Positions 35,407 through 46,429 of a stretch of 64,000 bases of DNA are shown here, in pieces; the first letter of the stretch is position 1, and every line of letters starts with the position of its first letter. Made by a program: the position numbers and the translations under genes. A model generated the notes under the pieces. The model saw only the letters and a list, made by a program, of their open reading frames with translations. It searched no databases and was not told where the DNA came from. This DNA comes from Hydrangea macrophylla (taxonomy: Eukaryota > Streptophyta > Magnoliopsida > Cornales > Hydrangeaceae): assembly GCA_033977485.1 (NCBI GenBank), contig CM066991.1, positions 130,157,999 to 130,221,998 on the forward strand. The letters run 5' to 3'.

Positions 35407-36925
35407 GAGTCCCTTTTCTTCATGTTGGATTCAACTGTATGATGCAACTGTTATAACCCCTCTTATACAAGAGTGTGTGTGTGTGTGCACACACTCCATT
35501 TCTGTTGGTATGTGAATCTTCAATTCTGTATTTATCTGTCTCACATGCTGCTGTATATACGCGCTCTCCCAGACGTGGCCTATTCCTGTTTATTATGGTT
35601 TCCACATTAGTTGAGTAACGCTTATATTTAGTCCTGGAAAACTTCTTTTTGTCTTTTGATTAAACATTCTGCTGAAGTGGAAACACAATCTTTCTTTCTC
35701 TTCTCTCATTGACAATCATTTTCATTGTTCTCTAGGAATATTTGATATCCAAGAAAAAGTGTGAAAACTCTTTGCTTTTTCTTTATTCCCCTTTATCTTT
35801 GGGGATAAAATATGAATTCTACCCCTTGCTTGCAAATTCAGTCTCTCTACACCTCATTTCTTGTGAGATTGTATGGAGATTTTTTTGGTCAGATTGTATG
35901 GATATTCAAAAGGAGAAAAAGAGAAGTCTTAGGCCTACAAAGCTAGGTGATCATTTCTGCAGTAGGGGGGGAGTACTTTTTTCCTTTTTTCTTTCTACAT
36001 ATAGATATAATACATACATACTTCAGTGCACTAACAGTCAAAAAGGAGAGACTGGTTGAGAATATTTGTTATAGAAGTTAGCAAGAGGGTGTGACTAAAC
36101 TAAGAATCTCTAAAGCTTGTGCAGGCTAGGCTTGGAGAGGAGGTTTCCCTTTGAACAGAAAAGGATATATGTTAATATGAATTCTGTCCCTTTGTTAGCT
36201 TTATATATATTTTTTCCTAATTGTATTGTTTGGGCAGTATTAAAATCTTGGTTCATCTGTTGTGCTATGTGGGTAGTCAATTAAGTACTCATTAATTTTT
36301 TATTTTTATTTTTCACTAAATTTCATCTTGGGTTTTTATTTTTTGGCCATATACGTTAAAGATGGGCGATACTTTTGTTTCCAGCATGCTCTTCTTTTTC
36401 CTCTATGCTTTTATCTGGAGGGTTTTTCCTTTGTTCTCTAATTTCTATTTTCTAACTTTGTATTAGAGAAATAAGGTTATGTTGCTAACAACTTCATGAA
36501 GGTTATGTTATGCATTCAATTATTGAAGCCACACACACCTATGTGGTAGATTGACCATGCAGAAATAAACAAGTCTTGGTTCAGTCTCTTCAGGCTCGTA
36601 TAATTAGGAAATTGACTTTTTGTGGAGGTGGATTGCTACAGAAGATCAAACACATTTAGTGGATGACCCTGCATGATATGTATATAAACACTCCAGTAAA
36701 GGCACTTTTGGATTTCCCATGTAATAGAGTATCATCTCTTCACTGTAAATGTGGTGGTGGTTAATTGTTACAGGACACCATTCCTCAGTTGCATTTGCAT
36801 AAAGAGCCTAAAATTGGTTCTGAAACATTATTGGTGGTAATGCCCCTAGTTTTGTTTAGTTTGTATTAGGATATCATTTTGTGCTCCTCTTTAAGTGTTT
36901 TGTAAATCATAAAATTGTTAAATAC

Positions 36926-36992
<67 letters not shown>

Positions 36993-37367
36993 ATTTTTTA
37001 TTATTTTTTATTTTTTATTTTTTATTATATATATTTATATGGGATAGGGGATGAGGTTCGAACCAGAATCTATGCATTGGAGGGGACTTGTATATGTCAA
37101 GTTCTTTGCCATTTGAGCTATATGCCATCCTATGCATTGTTAATGCAATTCTAAAGAGATGTTTAGTTGATTTTGATGCTATACTTTTAGTAAAGGTAAC
37201 ACAATTTTCATAATATGTTTGGTTTGAAGATTTTCTCTTATGCTTAAAGCAAAATTAGAAATAATCTTCGTTTTCAGAAAATTTAAAAAGCTCTACTAAT
37301 TTTTATCCCCCCCCTCCTTTTTTATTTTTTTATTTTTTTTATTCCTTTCTCCTATATTTAATGTTTC
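35407..37367. other. LUL 3' region and intergenic DNA
   Basis: Contains the LUL 3' UTR (end not defined), a short (GT)n at about 35475-35488 and AT-rich DNA. No gene seen. Confidence 0.55.
36929..36988. repeat. (TC)n microsatellite
   Basis: About 30 uninterrupted TC units. Confidence 0.97.
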
Positions 37368-37530
37368 AACAGTGCTAGGGGCACTAATAAATTACACTAA
37401 CACTTACACCCTCTCTCTCTCTCTCTCTTAGTGGCACTTTAGGTCTACTGTGGAACCCACAGTGCCACTAGGAGAGAGATAGAGTGTGGGTATGAGTGTT
37501 TATGGAATTTGTTAATGTCCCAAATATTAA
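37368..37530. mobile_element. MITE, family A (copy 2)
   Basis: The left end AACAGTGCTAGGGGCAC, an inner arm CTTAGTGGCACTTTAGG, the opposite arm CACAGTGCCACTAGGAGAG and the right part GATAGAGTGTGGG ... CCAAATATTAA match the copies at 3328 and 41373. Confidence 0.65.
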
Positions 37531-38181
37531 TCTTTAATGTTATTTTAGGACGCAGAAGGGGAGGTTTTTTCTTTGTATTTTCTTTTTCTTCACAAAATCT
37601 ACTAATCAAATACCATTGTACAGGATTTGAAAAATGCGAATCATTGCTGTGCTTCACTGTCAAGATGGGGGGACTCGAATTGGAATTGAATGTGAGAGTC
37701 AATTAAACTTTGGATTATATTTGAAAATCTAATCTTTGGATGAACAGTTTTGAGTTTACTTCTAATCATGCATGATAGAGAAGCTTTTCGTTGAAGTATA
37801 TCCAAACATGCCCTAGCCAACTGGATTATTTATAATATGGGAAATTGACAGAAGAAGAGGATGGGTGATGAATAATGTCACTCTCAATGGGGTCCATCTT
37901 CTTCCTATATGCTCTGCCCTTGCCAACAATAATTCATTATTTCTTGCCAGATTTCTTTGGATTCATTATATGCCTTTGTACCCGACATTTTGCTTTCAAG
38001 AATTTGAAGGTTCACATGAAAAATTATGTATATTTAAACTTATTCACATATATATTACAGAAAATCAGAGAAAGTACCAGATTTGCCTAGTTTTGTTGAA
38101 TTGCAGCTGCCTCTTAGACTTAGTTCATTGATTTGTTTATGAGCAAATTAAATTTGGGAGGCTTGGTCTAAGGACCCTAAG

Positions 38182-38522
38182 TAGGGGTGTAAATGAGCTA
38201 AGCCGTTCAACAAGGGCTCGAACTCGGCTCGATAAAGGCTAGACTCGGCTCGCTCGAGTTCGTGAACACGTCGATTAAGGCTCGTGAAAAAGCTCGTTAA
38301 TAAGTTTGATAAAAAGCTTATATGGTGACTGATATATGATATAATCTCTTAAATATGCTTGATAAAAGATTGTTTTATTATTGAACTATATAGTTTAAAA
38401 GGGCGCGCGAAAAAACTCGTTAAAAAGTTCGCGAGAGAGCTCATGAACACTTGAAAGCTCGGCTCGATTGAGCTCATGAGAAAGCTCGCACGCATGCTCG
38501 ACTCGACTCGTATACACCCCTA
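38182..38522. mobile_element. hAT MITE (341 bp)
   Basis: Ends TAGGGGTGTAAATG and CGTATACACCCCTA are inverted repeats, flanked by the perfect 8-bp duplication ACCCTAAG (38174-38181 and 38523-38530), diagnostic of hAT. The interior is rich in GGCTCG/CGAGCC. Diverged relatives lie at about 44960-45130, 45486-45610 and 58040-58195. Confidence 0.88.
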
Positions 38523-38699
38523 ACCCTAAGGCTTGGTCAATTTGGACTAAAGTACAACCCATAAACAAAAATCAACATAAGGACACAATAATAAAACCAT
38601 TACATACTAAAACTCATCTTAATTACATTTTAATGGCCTACAACTATTAAAATTCAAACCAAACTACCCTTGGGAATTAACCCACGTTCTGCACTCTAA

Positions 38700-38701
<2 letters not shown>

Positions 38702-38751
<50 letters not shown>
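38702..38751. repeat. (TC)n microsatellite
   Basis: About 25 TC units, followed by a CCACC-rich segment. Confidence 0.95.
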
Positions 38752-38754
<3 letters not shown>

Positions 38755-38755
<1 letters not shown>

Positions 38756-39500
38756 CCCATTGGCCGCCGTTGCCACCACCACCAATGACTGCCATAGCTG
38801 CCATCGCCACCACCATGCGCAACACCACACCGTCGCACACCACCACCAACATCGCGAGCACCACCTCCGGCCACAATCACCACTGATCTGCCACCACCAC
38901 TGGTTCATCACCTCCATCATCTTCTTCATCTCTGATGGCATGCAACCTCGTGATTGAGATCTAGATCTAAATCTAGATATTGATTTGGATATTGACGCCA
39001 TAATGAACACCGATGACCACCATATAAGGTCATTATATATGAGGTACGTTGCAAAATGTACAATCTTAAGTCAAATTTCACTTAAAATATGTTACGTGAC
39101 ATTTGATTTAATATTTTTGAAGTGAAAATTTTAGATTTTTCAGTGAAGTTTTACTTCTCTTCTTAAGTGAAAATCCAATCTTCAGTGAATTTGCAAACGT
39201 AAGAAAATTTTATAGATCAAGTTAAAGTCAAATTTCACTCAACTTCATTACAAATTACTGAAATTTGACTTAAGATATCTTAAGTGAAATTCTTAAGTCA
39301 AATTTTACTTAATATTTTTAAGTGGGGGAAGTCGTCTGATTCAGACGAGGTCGTGGGGATGGAGGTCGCCGAAGGTCAGGTGAGGGGTAGGAGAGTGGTG
39401 GTCCCCGGATGACAGGGCGAGGCAGGGGTGGTTGTCACCGGAGGTTAGGCGAGACATGGGGTAATCGCCGGAGGTGGCAGGGGTGGTAGTAGCGGTAGCT
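38755..39500. other. repeat-rich segment with CCACC-rich and GGTGG-rich ends
   Basis: 38755-38920 is rich in CCACC/GCCACC, 39340-39500 in GGTGG/GGAGGT, and 39050-39330 holds repeated TTAAGTCAAATTTCACTT motifs. Frames on either strand encode only His/Thr- or Gly-rich low complexity, so I do not call a gene. Confidence 0.4.
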
Positions 39501-40149
39501 AGGGCTTGGTTAAGATTAGAGGATGAAGATGAGGGTAATTTGGTCTATGGACATTAGGAGGATTTATCTCCAATGTTTATTTTAAGTTGTCCTTAATCCC
39601 AATTAAACTTCTCTTAATGACATTTTCACCAATTTTCAATATTTTTTTCGTTGATACAAATTTCTGATCTCATTTTGGTGCCAGCTATCAGAACAATCAA
39701 AGTAACTCTTTAGCTTTTGCTTCTATGGTGCTACATTTCAGATGTTTTTGGTTGTACTAAATAATTGAGATATATTGCAAGTTACTTATGTGAGTACTCA
39801 CACACACTGAGTTACTACTAGACCTAAGTAGTCAAAACATTCACTGCATTTATCCTTCTTTTATAGATTTTCTGTAAATGCTGAAAATCTAGAGAGAGAA
39901 AGAGAGAGATGCTACATACTAGGCCTCTGGCCTCCCTAAGTAGTTAAAACTTTACTGCATTTTTCAATGTGCTATGGATTTCCTGTGAACACTAAAATTC
40001 AAGAGCTAGAATAAGAGGTAGTGCAAAGGCCATGTGAAGAGTATTACTAGCAGAGCATATAATTAATGCAAGCATTGTGACTTGGATCTTTATTCACGAC
40101 CCACCCAATATGTATCTTCTTCTCATTATCTATCACCATCCAAAGACCA

Positions 40150-40760
40150 TGTCCATGTGATGTTCATGTGATACTTTGGGGGCATAAATGGCAATGGCAC
40201 TGCATAATTGCACTATGTATTTCATTTTAAATGCAATAGATAGAATTAATTTTATTAGCTTTAGAGTAGTTTAGTCTTTTTCTTTATATTAGGGTAATAC
40301 TGTATACCTAGATATTCTATTATTATTATCACTTCTGTTCCATTATATTCATTCATTCAGTTTTTGTGTTATAAGAAACTCTAGCCCTCTTTTCTCTTTC
40401 CCTTTGTTGTTTTCTTGATTATTTAATATATTCACATGGTATCAGAGCATGTTTGAATCTCATCCACGATTTTTTTTTGGACGATTCTGGTTCGTTGTTG
40501 GATTTCTCGCTGATTCGGATTCGTATTTAGATCTCGCACTGCTTCGCGCTCGTTTTTGGATCTGTCACTGATTCTGGTTCGTTTGTTTTGTGTTCGCTTG
40601 TTTTGTGTTATTTAATTGCTTCGTTTTCGTAATGGCTCCTGAACGTGATGATTCGCTTCAAGCGATTAGTGTTAAACTCGATGGCAAGAATTTTGCATAT
40701 TGAAATTATGTGATGAAAATTTTTTTGAAGGGGAAGAAGATGTGAGGTTAGAGACAAAAA
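40150..40760 (+). mobile_element. Ty1/copia relic: LTR end, primer binding site and gag start
   Basis: The LTR-like sequence ends in ATTCACA at 40436, followed by the primer binding site TGGTATCAGAGCA at 40437-40449. A gag-like frame starts at ATG 40632 (MAPERDD..., VKLDGKNFAY, then a stop and the block YVMKIFLKGKKM). Everything downstream is lost. The left border of the LTR is estimated. Confidence 0.75.
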
Positions 40761-41330
40761 GGATGTAATAAAAATTCCTAAATATTTGTTTTACTTTTCT
40801 AAATTACAAAGTTTCCAATTTATTTTGGTGAACTCTACTTAAGCAATTTAGCAAGAGGCTAGCTGAAAATTTCAAAAGTAAAATTGTATTATAACTAATT
40901 CGATCTATTGCGAACCAGTTTATCTTTTTCAAGTAAAAATTGTTAATTACTTAGAGCTGTTTGGTATCATTGTGATTTTCATTTTTTTGAAAACGAAATC
41001 GAAAACTTGTTTTTTAATTGTTTCCATTTTTCTTTCTTTCCTTTTTTTTTTTTTAGAAAAGACAACGAAATTGTGTATGAAGACACAAAACCAAGAAAAG
41101 TGGTTTTGAGTTTTCATTTTTATAGAATGAAAACAAAAAATAGTTTTTGTTTTCAAAATTTAGAAAACTAAAAACACGGGCCCCTAGCGCATGTTGGCTC
41201 TCGTAGTTGCAAAGTCAGAGGAGCAGTCTGAGAGAATTTGTGCGTTTTTATAAACGTGTCGGGAGCGGCTATTTTACGTCCAAAGCACAATGGAGCATTT
41301 CTACTGTACCACCAACATGTATCCTAAAAA

Positions 41331-41369
41331 GAATGGCTCACTACTAAAAAGAATGGCTCACTACTAATT
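41331..41369. repeat. 20-bp direct duplication
   Basis: GAATGGCTCACTACTAA is repeated with a 20-bp period just left of the family A MITE. Confidence 0.8.
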
Positions 41370-41372
41370 CAA

Positions 41373-41521
41373 CAATGCTAGGGACAAACACTCACAAATA
41401 CACTTTATCCCTTTTCTGGGTAGCATTGTGGGGTCTGGATAATTTTGATGGATCTCACAGTGCCACCCAAGAGAGAGATAGAGTGTGTTTGTGTAAAGTG
41501 TTTGTGCTCCAAATATTACCA
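41373..41521. mobile_element. MITE, family A (copy 3, best preserved)
   Basis: The left end AATGCTAGGGACAAACACTC is inverted relative to the right end GTGTTTGTGCTCCAAATATT. The inner arms (TTTCTGGGTAGCATTGTGGG and CACAGTGCCACCCAAGAG) also pair. About 149 bp. Confidence 0.7.
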
Positions 41522-44500
41522 TTACTAATTAGAGTGGTCTAGGATTATTAATTACACATAATTTTATTTTCTAGAGAAATTCCAGTCAAATTCAACAATT
41601 TTCCTCTTTGCCTCATCCATTGTTGAACTTATATGAAACTTTGTCTAATATAGGGAAGAAATACCATTTTGTTGAGCTCCCTCAAAGGTAGAAGATACCC
41701 TTCTTGTACGCCCCGGCCCCCAAAAAGGATGCCCTTCCAAGTAATATTTCTTAAGAAAAAATGAAAAAAAAAAAAAGAAGAAGAAAGATAAGTACTAAGT
41801 AGACAGAGCCACAAGGGTTGCATAATGGGTTAGGCTTTTTAGAAGACAACAATTATTAGCCCACAGAGGAAGGTTATACTTGGAAGAAAGATCAAAGAAG
41901 TCTAGAAAATGTGATTCATCTGCATTAAATAGCTAGTTTAGTTTAGTTTATGGGTTGCTTTCTTACCTAATTGTTTCTAAAGACAAGACATGATTCAAAC
42001 CAAAAGGACTCTATTAGTTGAACAATTTGACCCAGTGGCCACTTAATTTTAAAAAACTCTTTACTTTTTCAGAAACCACTGTGAATTTTTTTATTTTATT
42101 ATTATTATAATAATAAAAGAAAGAAAAGAGACCGGGCAATTCTCACACATATTTCCTTTTACCCACATGCAACATGTACGACCATTTTTATACGAGTAGC
42201 ACATGAGGAGTAAAATTTGGAGCAATGTCAAAAGAATACTGGCAAAATAATAGTAATATTGTTCTTATTTCTCAAATTATCATTCTAAACGTGGTTTTTA
42301 AGATATATGATTGTGAGAGCACATTCAATTATTATACAAACCGTTGATTTATATTGAAAGTTGATATGAGTGATCCAACTACCACACGTGTTTGTCATTC
42401 TGTATATGATGAAAATTTGAGAACCATACAGTTAATAACTTCAAAAAAGAGGACAATGATCAGCAGTTTTGTTGATACATTCCTGCCGAAAATTTTATTT
42501 AAAAAAAAAAATTGATTCATAGAAATTATGTCATTCTTGAACTGTATGAGACAGAATTAAATTAGTACGTTCTCTTAAATCATTTAATATTATTTTCGAT
42601 ATATTGCTTCACCATATATATAGGACAACTCAGGACCAAAAAGAACCTTGTGATATGTAAAGAAGGCATGAATAATTCGATTAAAAAAAAAAAAAAGAAG
42701 AAGAATGCATGAATAAAAGTTGAAGATAAGATCCAATAAATGAATTATGGAAGAAATTATGGTTGCCGAACTATCATTTCTTGAAATTATGGCAAAGGAA
42801 GGAAATGATCAATTTGTGGACCTCTCTCTCTTTCAATAACCATCAAGAAGATTATTATGTAAGTGACAGATTATTATGCAAGCCATATATAAATGGTAAA
42901 GGTTCATAATTTATCAAACAGTCGTTTATAATTAATCTCATCCATCCACACAAATTAAGAAAAATAAATAAAATAAGAAAAGACTTATTGCATCGGATAA
43001 ACTTAATTTTTTCTCTCTTTGGACAATATAATGCATAAGTTTCCAAAGATATACATTGATTGAAATATCCTTAACCTATTTGATGTGATCTATCATTCAA
43101 CTCCATAGGAGAGTCAGATAAATTATTAACAGACAGAATATATATCCTAGGAAACAAAAATAACTGTAATTTTCAATTAAATTTGAAGCTCCAAACAAAT
43201 AGCCCGGTTAATGTAAGACTATAATATATTTTGAGAATTGTTATGTACACCCGTGTATTTGTTATGTACACCCAAATTCTTTTACTCTAAATCATTTTTC
43301 TTCTAAAAATTCTCACTTTTGTGAGGTTGAGCGATGTACATAGCAATTCCCTATATTTTTCCCTTCTTTTCTTTTTCTTTTTTGGTCCCTACATTTAGCA
43401 CAATTTAGTACAGTAATAACTTTTTTTTTTTTTTAAAGTACAGTAAAATTAGAAGGGCCCCATGAAGATTCTGAGCATTGCTTATTTTTTAAGATTGCAT
43501 CGCAAGAAGACAAGAAGTTTTCAACAATTTGAAAATTGCAATTGAAAACTCAATCGCACGATTGAGCTTTTTGAATTATGATTCCCAAACATGACCAAAA
43601 AGTCGAGCTGAGCCAATCCGCTCAAAATTGCTCAAGCTTAACTCAAAACGTTGACACTGTTAAAAGAATAAAAATTTAAAAAAAAAATTTAAAAAAAATC
43701 AAGTGGTACTTTTTTATTTCTTACACTAATCTTTCAAAAGCGCTCCTATTGCAAATCACTGACAGAGTTTAACTAGCTTGATTTTCAATACAATGTTAAC
43801 TGATATTAAATTATTCTAGTAGCTTACTCAATGAGAGAGTGAGCTTATGTTAGCTTATATCAAAAGTTAATCTAGGTATCCCAGTTTGTTTTTCACATGC
43901 AGTTATAGAATGAATATTCTATAGTTAATTATGTCGATTGAAAAACAACTAAATTTCTTGTACTAATTAAAGCACTAGGGAAAGTATTTCAAATTGTTTC
44001 AATTGTATATATGCGTATTGTAATTTTAGTTCAAAGTTTACACTAGTATGTACTACTACTACCCTCTAAAAAAAAATGTACTACACTTATCACGTGAGCT
44101 TGTCATTTTTTGTACTTCCTTTCTATTTTAGTTTTAATTGTGGGTCAAGCTTACCGTTATATCTCACATTATATATATATAAATATATATACATATTGTA
44201 AATGTATAATTAATTTCACTTCGAACTATAGTTCAATTTGAGTTGTACATTACACTTAACAACGATGGAGGAACAAGATCGAAGAACTCGTAAAATATTA
44301 TAAGAAAGTGAGTTCACACCAAATATAAAGACAAAAAAAAAAAAAGAGAAATCTTCAGATTAGTCAAATATGAGATTTTATCTAACGAATCCAATCTGAT
44401 TATCTAAATCCAATCTGAATCACTGGTTACACGAGGCGCAATAAAAAAAATTATGTCATGTCACTGTCATATTGTGTGAAGGCTATTATAATTTTTTCAT

Positions 44501-44950
44501 TACGGTAAAATCTACAAAATACTCAAATGAGAGTGAATACTACAATAGTGTGAATCACATGAAATAATTTTTCGCACAATAGAGAATTTTTAAAACTCTA
44601 TTAGACAACCATATGGAGTAAATATGTTAAAGTAGAATGTAATTTACTAAAGATATCACATAATGGGTACACTTAATGAGTTAATTTATTGCACCACCCA
44701 ATTTTGGAGAGAAAATCTGATAAGGGTTCATTCACTTAATGTGATCATTATTGAAGGCTATCACTGATCACAAAGCATTAATAGTTATTGTCAATGCAAA
44801 TTGGTTATGTTTATAAGTCTCAATTTACTACATAGTCAATTTGCATCGACAATTACCAGTATTGCTTAGTGGCAGCCTTATTCAAACATTCAACATATTT
44901 AAGCTTTGTATGCCATACATTTGCAATTATTCACTTAACGTGCTTTACAT
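41522..44950. other. AT-rich intergenic DNA, no gene seen
   Basis: Homopolymer and AT-rich tracts, and a short direct repeat TTGTTATGTACACCC at about 43239-43274. No coding or RNA signal that I can support. Confidence 0.55.
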
Positions 44951-44959
44951 TACCGATCA

Positions 44960-45611
44960 ACAAAAGTTTACGGCTCGGCTCGGCTTGGCTCGATAATAAC
45001 TCGGCTCGTATAATAAACGAGTCAAGCTCGAACTTGAATACAAAGTTCGTTTAATAAATGAGTCAAGCTTGAGCACACATGAGATCGACCTGATTAGGCT
45101 CGCTAACAATTCGATTGAGGCTCGTATAATAAGCTCATGAAAAATCCCTTTAATAGGTTTGATAAATGTTTGTTTAATTATATATATATATATATATATA
45201 TGATAATTAATAAAATATAAATATATGCATAATGCAAAGTATTTAAAATTAAAATAATATTATATATGTATACATATAGTATATGATAATTATAAAAATA
45301 TTATATATATATATATAATACAAAGTATTTAAAATTGAAATAATATTGACAAGTTGTAATGTGCATTATCCTAAATTTACGTGTCAAGCAATTGATTTAT
45401 GTAATATATATATATATATATATATGTCAACTGTCAAGCATTGAGCTTAGTCTGTGAATTTTTGTTGGCAACTTAAACTTGCTATTAGGGGTGTACACGA
45501 GTTGAGCCGCTTAGAAAGAGCTCGCGGCTCGACTTGGTTCGGCTCAATAATAGCTAGGTTCGTCTTGACTCGATAATAAACGAACCAAGCTCAAACTTGA
45601 CCAATATGACA
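44960..45611. repeat. decayed hAT-like GGCTCG repeats and (TA)n tracts
   Basis: GGCTCGGCTCGG at about 44970-45000 and TAGGGGTGTACACGAGTTGA at 45487 resemble the hAT MITE at 38182. Between them are long TA tracts (45180-45201, 45301-45318, 45406-45424). Confidence 0.55.
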
Positions 45612-45855
45612 GGCCTCGTTTGTTTTGCAGGACTAAAGATGGGATAGAGGGGGATTGGACTAATAGTCTATTTTAATTGAATAGTCCGGTGTTTGGCGCG
45701 ACCATTCTGCACGGGACTAATTATCCATTTTAAAAGAATAGTCCCCCATATGGGGGACTAAGTTATACCATGGGGGAGGTGATATTATTAGTCCCGGGAC
45801 TATCAATTAAAAGGGACTAATTGTCCAATCCCCTCCCTCTCATCCAAACGCGGCC
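45612..45855. mobile_element. Tourist/Harbinger-like MITE upstream of the HIPP gene
   Basis: GGCCTCGTTTGTTTTGCAGG at the left and CATCCAAACGCGGCC at the right are inverted. The inner arms GGGGGATTGGACTAATAGTC and GGGACTAATTGTCCAATCCC also pair. TTA follows the right end, but I do not see it at the left. It ends about 145 bp before the HIPP TATA box. Confidence 0.7.
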
Positions 45856-46000
45856 TTAAAGTTTAACTCGATTACCGCCCTACATTAAACCCTATTTGAA
45901 GCCCTAAGCCGAAACCCACTTTTATTAAGCCAAGTAGCCAAAGCCAAAAACCAGAAAATGGCTTATCAGCTGACTGTAAAACTATACTAATAATAATCTC

Positions 46001-46007
46001 TATAAAT
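46001..46007 (+). promoter_or_regulatory. candidate TATA box of the HIPP gene
   Basis: TATAAAT 429 bp upstream of the start codon. It predicts transcription from about 46035 and a leader of about 390 bp, which contains (AC)n and (CT)n tracts at 46068-46115. Confidence 0.55.
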
Positions 46008-46067
46008 GGGTAGGAATTTTTCTACCAATAAATAAAGAGGCCAAAACAAAGAGTTGAGTTCCCAGAA

Positions 46068-46115
46068 CACACACACACACACACTCTCTCTCTCTCTCAC
46101 TCTCTCTCTCTCTGT
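46068..46115. repeat. (AC)n-(CT)n microsatellite in the HIPP leader
   Basis: AC repeat running into CT repeat between the TATA box and the start codon. Confidence 0.9.
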
Positions 46116-46429
46116 TCCAGTCTCCCTTTTGTTTAAAAGCTTCTTCCTCTCTCTATAACACACTCTTTTAAACTCTGAAATAGAGGAAACAGAGAGCAGT
46201 TTATTAATGTCCAGCCACCGCTTCTGAATCTCTATCTCTCTCTCATTTCTCTTCTCTGTTTTTGTTTTGGAAAAGCCCCAAAATTGAACATAAAACAACC
46301 CCTTTGGTGGAGGTTTCGCACGCAATTAATCCTCTCACTTCTCTCTTTTTAAGCTACCTCCGTTTCTCTCAGATCCCATTTTCTCATTCGGTGTTGTACC
46401 GTTCTGGTGATTCTATTTGAGTTGGAAAT

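Noticed and set aside
36915..37154. Ser/Leu-repeat frame over the TC microsatellite
   Set aside because: Translation of a simple repeat, no conserved sequence.
38755..38957. His/Thr-rich frame after the TC microsatellite
   Set aside because: CCACCACC repeats give His/Pro/Thr low complexity on one strand and Trp/Gly/Val on the other; no splice or domain support.
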